Below the pieces are notes generated by a model. It worked only from the letters and a program-made list of their open reading frames with translations. It was not told the origin of the DNA and made no database searches. The translations under genes and the position numbers were made by a program. Shown here one piece after another: positions 1-9,749 of a DNA stretch of 38,455 nt. Within the stretch, counting starts at the first letter, position 1; each line of letters starts with the position of its first letter. Source of the DNA: Thermoleophilia bacterium (GTDB lineage: Bacteria; Actinomycetota; Thermoleophilia; Gaiellales; SKUG01); the NCBI GenBank assembly GCA_025964435.1, contig JAOPYV010000157.1, positions 1 through 38,455 on the forward strand, given 5' to 3'.

Positions 1-953
1 TCGGTGTCCTGCTCCAGGGCGCTCGCCGAGGCGATGCCGAAGCGCACGCCGCTTCCCTCGCGTGGATCAAGCGTTCGGCGCAGGCGCACCTGCTCGCGAC
101 CGACCATGTCGAGGACGTGTCCGGCGAAGGCGCTGGCTGGATCCACGCCGCGCGTGCCGCGCGTCAGCACGGCGGCGTCGACTGCGTGACCCTTCCCCGG
201 CGGTCCGGTCGGCAGCTTCGTGGAGGCAGCGGGAATGGCGCCGATGCGCAGGAAGTCCACGCGTGCGCGCCGCCACAGGAAGAGGGGCACCAGCGCGGTG
301 ACGACGATGCCGAGCAGCGCGAGCCACCATGCATCACCGCGCAGCCGACGCAGCTTCGCCTGGTCGTCGCGGTTGCCTGCGATGGCGTCGTCGAAGGGTC
401 GCGTCACGGCGTCGAGCTCACCCTCGGGACCGACGTCGCTCAGGCCACGCAGCTGACGTGCCGGCAGCGTCACCATCACGGTCAGCTCGTCGCCGGGCGT
501 GAAGTCGTCGACGAGCGCGGTCGGCACCTCGTCCTTGTCACGGCGCAGGCGCACGCGATGCCCGGGCGCGAGCACACGGAGCGTCGGCGCCGCCCGGGCA
601 ACGCCCGCGGGCACGTCGACCGAGATGCGCAGCGGTCCGGAGGTGTCGGTCACCTCACCGCGGCTGCGCGCGACGAAGAAGCGGACGCCGGCGCGCGATC
701 GAACCTCGATCGGCCACGTGGCGTCGGCTGCGTCGCCGTCGTTGGTTGCGGCGCGGATGGTGCCATCCGGCTCCAGCTGCAGCACGACCTCATCGACACG
801 CTTGTCGTCGTCGCCGCGGTTGGTCAGCCAGCCGGTGCCGAACAGTGACCAGAGCAGGAACAAGGTTGCTGCGACGCCGACGAGCAGGAGCACGTCGCGC
901 CGGGTGGGTCCAGGCTTCGCTGGCGTGATCCAGCCGCCGGCGATGCGCGTCAC
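1..953 (-). CDS. DUF2207-like predicted membrane protein (partial, runs off the left edge)
   Basis: GTG start at 953, frame read manually: VTRIAGGWITPAKPGPTRRDVLLLVGVAATLFLLWSLFGTGWLTNRGDDDKRVDEVVLQLEPDGTIRA...GDELTVMVTLPARQL...DAWWLALLGIVVTALVPLFLWRRARVDF. Two hydrophobic segments flank an extracellular-type beta domain. GTGA overlap with the hutI stop. Missing from the ORF track because it has no stop inside the window. Confidence 0.6.
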   Translation of the reverse strand, partial: MTRIAGGWITPAKPGPTRRDVLLLVGVAATLFLLWSLFGTGWLTNRGDDDKRVDEVVLQLEPDGTIRAATNDGDAADATWPIEVRSRAGVRFFVARSRGEVTDTSGPLRISVDVPAGVARAAPTLRVLAPGHRVRLRRDKDEVPTALVDDFTPGDELTVMVTLPARQLRGLSDVGPEGELDAVTRPFDDAIAGNRDDQAKLRRLRGDAWWLALLGIVVTALVPLFLWRRARVDFLRIGAIPAASTKLPTGPPGKGHAVDAAVLTRGTRGVDPASAFAGHVLDMVGREQVRLRRTLDPREGSGVRFGIASASALEQDT

Positions 954-2242
954 GCGTGGCTCCCCGAGGGCGCACCGACGAGCATGCCGCCGACGAACAC
1001 CGACTGGATGCCGGGCGTGCCGACGTGGTACGGCAGGTGCGCCAGCGCGGGCTGGTCGAGCAGCACGACATCGCCGCGGTAGCCGACGTCGAGCCGGCCG
1101 ACACGGTCGTGCAGGCCGAGCACCCAGGCTGCGTTGATCGTCGCGGCGGTCAGCGCCTCCGCGGCGGTCAGCTTGCACCCCAGGCAGGCGAGCGTGATTG
1201 CGACGCTCATCGATTCGCCGTAGGAGGAACCGGGGTTGAAGTCGCTGGCCAGCGCGACGATCGCTCCGGCGTCGGCGAGCACGCGGCCCGGCGCGTATGG
1301 GCGGCCGAGGAAGAGCGAGCTGAGCGGGAGCAGCACGCCTGCGACGTCGGATGCGGCGAGCGTCCGCAGGCGGTCATCGCCCGGCTCGAGCGCTTCGAGG
1401 TGGTCGATCGAGCGGGCGCCGACCTCGATCGCGAGCTCGATGCCGCCCTGATCGCTGAACTGGTCGCCGTGCAGGCGCGCGGCGAGGCCGGCGTCGCGCG
1501 CAGCTGTCAGGTAGCGATGCGCCTGCGTGCGGTCGAAGGAACCGCGCTCGAGGAAGACGTCGGCGGCGCTGGCGAGGCCGGTTGCCGCAGCTTCGCGGAC
1601 GGCCGGGATGGCGACCTGGTCGATGTAGCCGTCGGGGTCGCCGTCGAACTCGACCGGCACGGTGTGTGCTGCGAGCAACGTGCGGACGATCCGGATCGGA
1701 TGGTCCTCGGCGATCGCGCCGAGCATGCGCAGCGACTCGAGCTCGTGGTGCAGCGTCAGCGCGTAGCCGGACTTGCCCTCCGCGGTCGTCGTGCCCGCAG
1801 CGAGCATCCAGTCGAGGTGCTTGCGCACCTGAGGGCCGATGCTGCCGTCGTCGAGCGCGGCACGCGTCTTCGCGACGCTGGCGCGGATACCGCCGCCCGC
1901 CGCGTGGATCTCCTCGTAGCTCGCGCCCTGGTTGCGCAGCTCGAACTCGGCGGCTCGGTCGCCGGCGAAGACCGGGTGCGTGTGACAGTCGACGAAGCCC
2001 GGGATGGCCAGCGCGCCACGCGCGTCATGGAAGCGGGTGTCCTCGCCGGTCGTGATCGCCGCGCGCACGTCGGCCTCGACGCCGGACGCGAGGATGGATC
2101 CGTCGTCGCCGATCGCGATCGCCGCACCGGGAATCTCCACGACCTGTCGAAGGTCGGCGCCGCGAATGGGTGCCGGAACGCGCGCCGGAGTGACGAGTGT
2201 GCCGATGCCGTGGATGACGATGCTGGCGCGCTGCTGCTGCAT
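950..2242 (-). CDS. hutI: imidazolonepropionase
   Basis: 430 aa amidohydrolase; GFVDCHTHPVFAGDRAAEFELRNQGASYEEIHAAGGGI...TTTAEGKSGYAL...LHGDQFSD..G.ELA.E.GARSIDHLE...ASDFNPGSS is characteristic of HutI; located with hutU and hutH. Confidence 0.95.
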   Translation of the reverse strand: MQQQRASIVIHGIGTLVTPARVPAPIRGADLRQVVEIPGAAIAIGDDGSILASGVEADVRAAITTGEDTRFHDARGALAIPGFVDCHTHPVFAGDRAAEFELRNQGASYEEIHAAGGGIRASVAKTRAALDDGSIGPQVRKHLDWMLAAGTTTAEGKSGYALTLHHELESLRMLGAIAEDHPIRIVRTLLAAHTVPVEFDGDPDGYIDQVAIPAVREAAATGLASAADVFLERGSFDRTQAHRYLTAARDAGLAARLHGDQFSDQGGIELAIEVGARSIDHLEALEPGDDRLRTLAASDVAGVLLPLSSLFLGRPYAPGRVLADAGAIVALASDFNPGSSYGESMSVAITLACLGCKLTAAEALTAATINAAWVLGLHDRVGRLDVGYRGDVVLLDQPALAHLPYHVGTPGIQSVFVGGMLVGAPSGSHA

Positions 2243-2312
2243 GGCTGCAGCCTAACCGGCGGGTCGGTCCGCCCACCGGCGAGCAGTCCCATGTCCTGGA
2301 GGTGATGGCCTC

Positions 2313-2801
2313 CTAGCGGACGGGCGGAAGCTCCAGCACGCGGGAGCCGTCGACGAGCGCGATGGCCGAGGTGCTGGCCGGCAGGCCGAGCTGCAGCGCC
2401 GCGTTGATCTCGAGCTTGCGGCCTTCGGTCCAGGCGGTGTACGCGGACGGCGTGCCGTCCTCGAAGTGGAAGCGGCGGTACGGGGCGCGCTCACCGGGCG
2501 CCTCGAGGCGGGCGAATCCGTAGCGCCAGACAGCCTCGTTGATGTCGTAGCGGCCGTCGTCGCGACGCGTCACGGTGACTGCTGCCTTCTCCTCGCCGCG
2601 GCTCAGGGTGCGGGCGGCGCTGAGCGCCGTGGAGATCGAGGCGTAGCCGGCAAGCCGACCGACGAGCCCGCGCGAGTACACCTGCATCGGTGCGTTCTGG
2701 CCCGTGAGTTTGTCCACGCCACTCATCGTGGCGAAGGTTCGCCCGCCCGCGGCGTCCAGGGCGGCGATCGGCGTGGCGATGGTGCTGGGTGCAATGCGCA
2801 T
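2313..2801 (-). CDS. hypothetical protein, 162 aa, N-terminus MRIAPSTIATPIAALDAAGG
   Basis: ATG at 2801 inside the longer ORF 2313..3212; the upstream part of that ORF is antisense/out of frame to hutU. No signal peptide or recognised domain. Confidence 0.65.
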   Translation of the reverse strand: MRIAPSTIATPIAALDAAGGRTFATMSGVDKLTGQNAPMQVYSRGLVGRLAGYASISTALSAARTLSRGEEKAAVTVTRRDDGRYDINEAVWRYGFARLEAPGERAPYRRFHFEDGTPSAYTAWTEGRKLEINAALQLGLPASTSAIALVDGSRVLELPPVR

Positions 2802-2877
2802 GTCGTGCTCCTTCAGCCGAGCCGGGACAGGTCGGTTGCACGATGCTACTCCGGAGGTCGGACCCCGCTCGATGCAC

Positions 2878-4638
2878 TCAGGTCGGCGGTGCCTCACGCG
2901 GGATGTCGCGGCCGGGGGTGCGCAGGCCGGGGTGCTCGTCGGCGCAGTCGAGCGCGTCGTCGTAGCCGGCGTCGAGGTGGCGCACGACGCCCATGCCGGG
3001 GTCGCTGTCGAGCACGCGCGCAAGTCGACGCGCGGCGCGCTCGCTGCCGTCGGCGACGACGACCATGCCGGAGTGGATCGAGTTGCCGATGCCGACGCCG
3101 CCGCCATGATGCAGGCTGACCCAGCTCGCACCGGCGGCCGTGTTGACGAGCGCGTTGAGCAGTGGCCAGTCGGCGATCGCATCGGAGCCGTCGGCCATCG
3201 CCTCGGTCTCACGGAAGGGCGACGCGACGCTGCCCGAGTCGAGGTGGTCGCGGCCGATCACGATCGGCGCGCTGACACGTCCGCTGGCGACGAGCTCGTT
3301 GAAGAGCAGGCCGGCCTTCTGGCGATCGCCGTAGCCGAGCCAGCAGATCCGTGCGGGCAGCCCCTGGAAGGCGACCTTCTCCGGCGCGAGCTTCAGCCAG
3401 TGCTGCAGCAGCTCGTCGTCGGGGAACGCCTCGGCGAGTGCCGCGTCGATCACGGCGATGTCAGCCGGGTCGCCTGACAGCGCGGCCCAGCGGAAGGGGC
3501 CGATGCCGCGCGCGAAGAGCGGACGGATGTAGGCCGGCACGAAGCCCGGGAAGTCGAAGGCGTCCGTCAGCCCCGCGTCGAGCGCCTCGGTGCGGATGTT
3601 GTTGCCGTAGTCGAAGGTGTGCGCGCCGCTGCGCTGGAACTCGAGCATCGCCGCGACGTGGGTGACCACCGTCTCACGCGCGCGCACGAGGTACTGCTCG
3701 GGGTCTTCCTCGCGCAGCGCGATCGCCTCCTCCAGCGTGATGCCGGCCGGGACGTAGCCGCCGAGCATGTCGTGCGCGCTCGTCTGGTCGGTGACCAGAT
3801 CGGGCCGGAAGCCCATCGCATGCAGCTGGGGGAAGGCATCGCCGGCGTTGGCCACGACGCCGACGCTGAGCGCACGGCCCTCGGCGGCTGCTGCCTCGAC
3901 GCGTGCCACGCCCTCCTCCAGCGTCGGCGCGACCTCGTCGAGGTAGCGCGTCTCGAGCCGGCGCTGCACACGGTGCGGGTCGACCTCGATGCAGAGGATC
4001 GCGCCGCCGCAGAGCGTGGCGGCCAGCGGCTGTGCGCCACCCATGCCACCGAGGCCAGCCGTCAGGATCGTGCGCCCGGCGAGGTCGGCGGTGCCGTAGT
4101 GGGTGCGCGCGGCGGCGGCGAAGGTCTGGAAGGTGCCCTGCAGGATGCCCTGGGTGCCGATGTAGATCCAGCTACCCGCGGTCATCTGGCCGTACATCGT
4201 GAGGCCGAGCTGCTCGAGCCGGCGGAACTCGTCCCACGTCGCGAAGCGCGGCACGAGGTTGGAGTTGGCGATGAGCACGCGCGGGCTCTCGGTCGTCGTG
4301 CGGAAGACGGCGACCGGCTTGCCGCTCTGCACGAGCAGCGTCTCATCGTCGCCGAGCCGCAGCAGCTCCTTGACGATGCCCTTGAGCGCCTTGTGGGTGC
4401 GCGCCGCGCGGCCCGTGCCGCCGTAGACGACGAGCTTGGTCGGCTCCTCGGCCACGTCCGGGTCGAGGTTGTTGCAGAGCATGCGCAGCGCCGCTTCCTG
4501 CTCCCAGCCGCGCGCGAGCAGCTCGAGCCCGATCGACGCGTGGACGTTCGCGAGGTCGCCGACGAGGCGCTCGACGATCGCGTCGAGCTCGGCATCGGTT
4601 CGTGTGTCTGGGGCTGCGGCGACGGGCGTGGTGGTCAT
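2878..4638 (-). CDS. hutU: urocanate hydratase
   Basis: 586 aa; [98 protein letters not shown] are hallmark urocanase segments. Confidence 0.97.
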   Translation of the reverse strand: MTTTPVAAAPDTRTDAELDAIVERLVGDLANVHASIGLELLARGWEQEAALRMLCNNLDPDVAEEPTKLVVYGGTGRAARTHKALKGIVKELLRLGDDETLLVQSGKPVAVFRTTTESPRVLIANSNLVPRFATWDEFRRLEQLGLTMYGQMTAGSWIYIGTQGILQGTFQTFAAAARTHYGTADLAGRTILTAGLGGMGGAQPLAATLCGGAILCIEVDPHRVQRRLETRYLDEVAPTLEEGVARVEAAAAEGRALSVGVVANAGDAFPQLHAMGFRPDLVTDQTSAHDMLGGYVPAGITLEEAIALREEDPEQYLVRARETVVTHVAAMLEFQRSGAHTFDYGNNIRTEALDAGLTDAFDFPGFVPAYIRPLFARGIGPFRWAALSGDPADIAVIDAALAEAFPDDELLQHWLKLAPEKVAFQGLPARICWLGYGDRQKAGLLFNELVASGRVSAPIVIGRDHLDSGSVASPFRETEAMADGSDAIADWPLLNALVNTAAGASWVSLHHGGGVGIGNSIHSGMVVVADGSERAARRLARVLDSDPGMGVVRHLDAGYDDALDCADEHPGLRTPGRDIPREAPPT

Positions 4639-4754
4639 GTCGCGCAGTCTACGGCTGCGCAGCCCGGCAGATTCGGGGGATGCAACATATTTTGATGATC
4701 GTTCGACAGAGGGGTAGCGGCGCCTATGGGTGCGCCCGTTCCTGGGGGGGAACC

Positions 4755-5153
4755 ATGACTGCCATCACTGCTGCACCACCGTCGACGCACCGCGGCGCCT
4801 TGAAGACGGTGGAGCCCGCGACGATCGCGGCAGGCGTTGGTGGCGCCGTCACGCTCGGAACCATCAGCGCCATCGCGATGCGCGGCGGTATCGGCGCACC
4901 ACTCTTCGGCGCCGTCATGGGTGCAGGAGTCGGCGCATCACTGGCAATCGCCGGAGGCGAGTGGGGCCTCCCAGTTGCCGCAGGAGCCTTCGTCGCCGCC
5001 GGCGTGGGTGGTACCTACATCGCCAACGGCATCGACTATTCCAGCGAACTCACGAACCCTGCACGCAAGATCGGCGTGAAGGCCGGACTTGCGTTCGCGC
5101 TTCCGGCGCTGCTCGGTACTGCGCTGGTCGCGGCATGGCCGAAGGCCAGCTGA
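4755..5153 (+). CDS. small Gly/Ala-rich membrane-associated hypothetical protein
   Basis: 132 aa [72 protein letters not shown]...; several hydrophobic glycine-rich segments; ATG 4755 preceded by a G-rich tract. Confidence 0.6.
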   Translation: MTAITAAPPSTHRGALKTVEPATIAAGVGGAVTLGTISAIAMRGGIGAPLFGAVMGAGVGASLAIAGGEWGLPVAAGAFVAAGVGGTYIANGIDYSSELTNPARKIGVKAGLAFALPALLGTALVAAWPKAS

Positions 5154-5185
5154 CCTGACCTCCAGCATGTGACGCGCCCGCGTGG

Positions 5186-6247
5186 TCACATCCGGAAGAC
5201 GATCCGCGCCGGGACACGACCAGCCTCGAGGTCGGCGATCGACTCGTTCACGGTATCGAGCGACCGCACTTCGGTGATGACCCGCGTCAACCCGGCTGCG
5301 TGCAGCTCGAACACCTCGCGCAGGTCGAGCCGGGTGCCGACGATCGAGCCCACCATCGTGATGCCGTTGATGACGGTCTCGAAGATCGGCAGCTCGACGG
5401 TGTTGTCTGCCGGCAGCGCGACGAACACCAGCGTTCCGCCTCGACGCAGCGAGCCGTATGCCTGCTCGAACGCCTTCGGGGAGACGGCCAGTGCAATCGC
5501 CTGGTCCGCGCCACCGAGCTTCTGGATCGCGGCGACGGGATCCTCGTGCAGCGCGTTGATCGTGAACTCCGCTCCGAGCTCCTTCGCGAGCGTGAGCTTG
5601 TCGTCGTGGATGTCGACGGCTATCACTCGACCGCCGGCGATCTTCGCGTACTGGATCGCCAGGTGACCGAGCCCACCGACGCCGTAGATGACGACGAGGT
5701 CGGAGGAACGGGTGCCCGCGACCTTGATGGCCTTGTAGGTCGTGACTCCAGCGCACGTCAGCGGCGCTGCATCGACGGAGCTCACGTCGTTCGGTACGTG
5801 GACGACGTAACGGGCGTACGCCGTGGCGTACTCCGCGAAGGTGCCGTCGAAGGAGTACCCCATGTTCTTCTGCTCGGGACACAGCGTTTCGCGTCCGGAG
5901 ATGCAGTACTCGCACGTGCCGCACGCGTAGCCGAGCCACGGCAGCGCCACGCGGTCACCGAGCGCGACCTCGGTCACCTCCGGCCCCACCTCCACGACGA
6001 TGCCGATGCCCTCGTGGCCCGGGATGAACGGCGGGGACGGCTTGACCGGCCAGTCGCCGTGCGCAGCGTGGATGTCGGTGTGGCACAGCCCGGTCGTCTC
6101 GATGCGAACGACGACCTGTCCCACCCCCGCGACTGGGCGCGCAACGTCCTTGAGGACCAGCGGACCACTGAACTCCTCCACGACCGCTGCCTGCATGGTC
6201 GTCGCCGCGTTGATCGTTGCACCGGGTGCTGGAATCATGCTGGTCAT
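5186..6247 (-). CDS. zinc-dependent alcohol dehydrogenase (AdhP-like MDR family)
   Basis: 353 aa; TGLCHTDIHAAHGDWPVKPSPPFIPGHEGIGIVVEVG, CGTCEYCISGRETLC, YGVGGLGHLAIQYAKIAG typical of Zn-ADH. SD-like GGAGG upstream of ATG 6247. Confidence 0.93.
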   Translation of the reverse strand: MTSMIPAPGATINAATTMQAAVVEEFSGPLVLKDVARPVAGVGQVVVRIETTGLCHTDIHAAHGDWPVKPSPPFIPGHEGIGIVVEVGPEVTEVALGDRVALPWLGYACGTCEYCISGRETLCPEQKNMGYSFDGTFAEYATAYARYVVHVPNDVSSVDAAPLTCAGVTTYKAIKVAGTRSSDLVVIYGVGGLGHLAIQYAKIAGGRVIAVDIHDDKLTLAKELGAEFTINALHEDPVAAIQKLGGADQAIALAVSPKAFEQAYGSLRRGGTLVFVALPADNTVELPIFETVINGITMVGSIVGTRLDLREVFELHAAGLTRVITEVRSLDTVNESIADLEAGRVPARIVFRM

Positions 6248-6263
6248 CGTGGATCCTCCGTCG

Positions 6264-6281
6264 CTGGGGTTACAACCCCAG
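6264..6281. promoter_or_regulatory. 18-bp perfect palindrome CTGGGGTT-AC-AACCCCAG, candidate operator or attenuator
   Basis: 8-bp perfect inverted arms with a 2-nt spacer, located 17 bp upstream of the adh start codon in the hutH-adh gap. Confidence 0.5.
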
Positions 6282-6338
6282 TGTGGTGGACGGTCGATGC
6301 ACGATCGTCAGGGAAGCCCGCAGCGGTGCTGGGGGAAA

Positions 6339-7880
6339 CTACGCGAGCGTCATGCCCGCAGCAGCTTCGACTTCTGCGAGGAACTCCGGTGTGCTGACGA
6401 GCGCGGCGACGAGCTCGATCTCGTCGCTGAGGATGCGGTCGGCCTCGAGGTGCGGCACGCGTGCGCGGACGGCAGCGTGGAGCGCGGCCGTGCCGGCGCC
6501 CGGCTTGCGTGGCGCGAGGAACTCGACGCCCTGCGCAGCACACAGCAGCTCGATCGCGAGCACGCGCTCGGCGTTCTCGATCACCTTGAGCAGCTTGAGC
6601 CCGGCATGGTTGCCCATGCTGACGTGGTCCTCCTGCGCGGCGCTGGTCGGGATCGAGTCGACGCTCGCCGGATGGCAGTAGATCTTGTTCTCGGACACGA
6701 GCGACGCGGCCGTGTACTGAGCGATCATGTAGCCGGAGTTGAGCCCACCCTCGGCGACGAGGAAGGCCGGCAGGCCCGAGAGCGAGGGATTGACGAGGCG
6801 CTCGATGCGACGCTCGGAGATGTTCGCGATCTCCGCCATCGCGATCGCCATCAGGTCGAGCGAGATCGCACAGGGCTGACCGTGGAAGTTGCCGTTGGAG
6901 CGGAGCAGCTCCTCCTCCGGGAACACGAGCGGGTTGTCGGTGACGGACTGCGCCTCGATCTGGAAGGTGCGCAGCCCGTACTCGAGCGCGTCACGCGAGG
7001 CGCCGTGCACCTGGGGTGCGCAGCGCAGCGAGTAGGCGTCCTGCACGCGGTCACACCAGCGGTGCGAGTCGAGGATCGTCGAGCCGTGCATCGCGGCGTA
7101 CATGTTGGCGGCGCTCAGCTTCTGGCCCTCGTGCGGGCGCAGCTCATGGATCTGCGGCAGGAACGGCTGGTCGGAGCCGCGCAGGGCCTCGGCGCTGAGA
7201 GCGGCGATCATGTCGGCGATGCGCAGCAGGCGACGTGCGCGCAGGCCGAAGACGATGCCCATCGCGGTCATGAACTGCGTGCCGTTGATGAGCGAGAGCC
7301 CCTCCTTCGAGGCGAGCTCGATCGGCTCGAGGCCGCGACGCTCGAGTGCGACTGCGGAGTCGACGAGCTCGCCGTCGACCCACGCGCGGCCCTCGCCGAC
7401 GATCGGCAGGCACAGGTGGGCGAGCGGTGCGAGGTCGCCCGAGGCGCCGACGCTGCCGCGCGCGGGAACGTAGGGCAGCACGTCGGCGTTGAGCAGGCCG
7501 ACCATGTGGTCGACGAGCGTCTCGCGCACGCCGGAGTAGCCGAGCGCGAGCGTGTTGATGCGCAGCAGCTGGGCGGCGCGCACGACCTCGTCCGGGTACG
7601 GCTCGCCGACGCCGGCGGCGTGGCTGCGCAGCACGCGCTTCTGCAGCTCCTCAGTCAGGCCGGCGGGGATGTGCGTGTCGACGAAGCGGCCGACGCCGGT
7701 GTTGAGGCCGTAGGTGGAGAGCTCCTCCGACTCGGCGCGGTCGACGACGGCACGGGCTGCGGCGACGCGCTCACGCGCCGAGGGTGCGAGTTCGATGGCG
7801 ACACCGCCGCGTGCGACGCGCTCGACCTCCTCGATGGGAAGCTCGGTGCCGGTGACCTGGAATGCCGTAGTGGTGCTCAT
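6339..7880 (-). CDS. hutH: histidine ammonia-lyase
   Basis: Start MSTTTAFQVTGTELP at 7880; YGLNTGVGRF, ARGSVGASGDLAPLAH (ASG-MIO motif), GNFHGQPCAISLDLMAIAMAEI, SMGNHAGLKLL, AAQGVEFL all diagnostic. Confidence 0.97.
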   Translation of the reverse strand: MSTTTAFQVTGTELPIEEVERVARGGVAIELAPSARERVAAARAVVDRAESEELSTYGLNTGVGRFVDTHIPAGLTEELQKRVLRSHAAGVGEPYPDEVVRAAQLLRINTLALGYSGVRETLVDHMVGLLNADVLPYVPARGSVGASGDLAPLAHLCLPIVGEGRAWVDGELVDSAVALERRGLEPIELASKEGLSLINGTQFMTAMGIVFGLRARRLLRIADMIAALSAEALRGSDQPFLPQIHELRPHEGQKLSAANMYAAMHGSTILDSHRWCDRVQDAYSLRCAPQVHGASRDALEYGLRTFQIEAQSVTDNPLVFPEEELLRSNGNFHGQPCAISLDLMAIAMAEIANISERRIERLVNPSLSGLPAFLVAEGGLNSGYMIAQYTAASLVSENKIYCHPASVDSIPTSAAQEDHVSMGNHAGLKLLKVIENAERVLAIELLCAAQGVEFLAPRKPGAGTAALHAAVRARVPHLEADRILSDEIELVAALVSTPEFLAEVEAAAGMTLA

Positions 7881-8863
7881 GCCCCCGAGTTTCGCACGCG
7901 CGAGCATGCCGCATCCAGCGAAGCGTGTTCAGAAGCGAGCACGGGCACGCCCACGCGTGCCGCAGCGAAGCGCAGGGCGCCCAGCGCCGTGTCGGGCGCG
8001 AGGCCGACCAGCTCGGCCGCGGCGAGCTCGATGCCGTGCTCGGCGGCGAGCCGGTGGACGGTCTCCAGCACGCGCGCGGGACCGCAACTGGTGTGGCGTT
8101 CAACGTTGGTCGAGACCTGGACGACGCCGCGCGAGGCGAGCCGCAGGCCGAGCGCGCGGATGCCTGGCAGCGCGTCGGGGCCGGCTGCCGTAGCGCGAAT
8201 GCGGGCGGCGATGTCGCGGGCGGCGTCGAGGTCATCGCCGACGAGGTCGACGTTGAAGGCGACCAGCACGTCGCGTACGCCGGCGAGCGTGACGCCTGCG
8301 GTCGGGTGCACCTCGTGGTGGCCGGCGAGCAGGAACAGCTCGCCTGCGTTCACGCGGCCAAGCACGGTCGCGGGTCCGCCGCGGCGCACGGCACCCGCGA
8401 ACCCGGCGCCGGGATAGGGGTCGCCGGCCGGATCCAGGCCGTAGGCGACGACCGGCACCTCGTGGACCTTGCCGAGGTGCTCGGCCAGTCGCGCGACCAG
8501 TCGATGGGCGGCGGCGCGCGAGGCGGGCTCCGCATCGAGCGGCACGACCGGCAGCACGTCGAGCACGCCGACGCGCGGGTGCACCCCATGGCCGGCGTGC
8601 AGGTCGATGAGCTCGACCGACGCCGTCGCCAGCGCTTCGAGGCCACCGGCGAGCGCCTCGCCCCAACCGACGAAGGTCAGGACCGAGCGGTCGTGGTCGG
8701 AGTCGCGGTGCACGTCGACGATCTCGGCGCGCGAGCCATCGAGGGTCGCGCCGTCGCCGATTCCCGCGCGCGCACGCACGAGGAGCTCCTCCACGCGACC
8801 GGCATCACGCCCGACGCTGACGTTCGGGACGGATTCGAGCAGCGGCTGGTGCGGGACGTGCAT
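7877..8863 (-). CDS. ftcD: glutamate formimidoyltransferase
   Basis: Start MHVPHQPLLESVPNVSVGRDAGRV at 8863; SVPN.S.GRD, D.HRD.DHDRSVLTFVG, HPR.GVLDVLPVVPL, FNVDL all match the FTCD formiminotransferase domain; ATGA overlap with hutH. Confidence 0.9.
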   Translation of the reverse strand: MHVPHQPLLESVPNVSVGRDAGRVEELLVRARAGIGDGATLDGSRAEIVDVHRDSDHDRSVLTFVGWGEALAGGLEALATASVELIDLHAGHGVHPRVGVLDVLPVVPLDAEPASRAAAHRLVARLAEHLGKVHEVPVVAYGLDPAGDPYPGAGFAGAVRRGGPATVLGRVNAGELFLLAGHHEVHPTAGVTLAGVRDVLVAFNVDLVGDDLDAARDIAARIRATAAGPDALPGIRALGLRLASRGVVQVSTNVERHTSCGPARVLETVHRLAAEHGIELAAAELVGLAPDTALGALRFAAARVGVPVLASEHASLDAACSRVRNSGA

Positions 8864-8894
8864 GCGAGCATCCTGCCACGGGTACCTGCTGCGC

Positions 8895-9473
8895 ATGAAG
8901 CGCCTTCCCCGACTGCAGTGCGGCCCCGTCGAGCTCCGGCTCGTCACGCCGCGCAGCGCCCAGCAGATGTACGCGCTGGCACGGGATCCCGAGGTGTCAC
9001 GGCTGCTGCAGTGGCCACCCCACCGCTCGGTCGACGACTCGCTCGAGTTCATCCACGAGGCGCGCACGCTCTGGGAGCGACGCACGGCCTGGCTGCCCGG
9101 CATCTTCGACCTCGAGCGCGGCAAGCTCGTCGGCGCGACCGGCATCCACGGGATCGACGAGGCGAACCGCCGCGGCGAGGTCGGCACCTGGCTGGGTGTC
9201 CCCCACCAGCGGCGCGGCTTCAACCTTCCGGCGAAGGCAGCCGTGGTGACGTTCGGCTTCCAGGAGCTGCAGCTGGCCCGGCTCGAGTTCCTCGTCCGCG
9301 TCGACAACGAGCGGTCGCTGCGCGCGATGCGCCAGCTGCCTGCGATCCGCGAGGAAGGCGTGCTCGCGCAGCGCATCTGGCGCGACGGCGCCGGCCACGA
9401 CGCGGTCCTCTTCGCCCTGCTCGCGGACGAGTTCGAGCCCAGCGCCTGGCCCGACGTCCACATCGACCGTTGA
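8895..9473 (+). CDS. GNAT-family N-acetyltransferase (RimJ/RimL-like)
   Basis: Start MKRLPRLQCGPVELRLVTPRSAQQMYALARDPEVSRLL; IFDLERGKLVGATGIHGIDEANRRGEVGTWLGVPHQRRGF...LEFLVRVDNERSLRAMRQL matches the RimJ-type GNAT pattern. Confidence 0.85.
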   Translation: MKRLPRLQCGPVELRLVTPRSAQQMYALARDPEVSRLLQWPPHRSVDDSLEFIHEARTLWERRTAWLPGIFDLERGKLVGATGIHGIDEANRRGEVGTWLGVPHQRRGFNLPAKAAVVTFGFQELQLARLEFLVRVDNERSLRAMRQLPAIREEGVLAQRIWRDGAGHDAVLFALLADEFEPSAWPDVHIDR

Positions 9474-9749
9474 ATCACTTCGGCGGCGCGCCGCCTCAGG
9501 TGACATGGTCCAGCTCGCGAGCCTGGGCGCTCGGCAGATGATCGGTGGTTCGCGACGAAATATGGTCGCTGAGCGCCCATGATCCGCGCCTTCCGTCCTT
9601 TCGGCAGCGAAGCATCGGGGCACGCAGGGACACGCGCGTGACCGCTGGCGGCCGCTCCGGCCGGAACGAACGCCCCGACCGGGCGCTCCGGGGGAGATAC
9701 CGGTACGTCCAGCTTGTCTCCAGTCCCCTGCACGGAAGCAGATCGCCCT

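Noticed and set aside
956-2305. 449-aa plus-strand ORF opposite hutI
   Set aside because: Antisense shadow ORF of a clearly identified hutI; typical of high-GC DNA, R/A/G/D-rich with no domain.
6000-8417. 805-aa plus-strand ORF opposite adh, hutH and ftcD
   Set aside because: Spans three well-supported minus-strand genes; shadow ORF.
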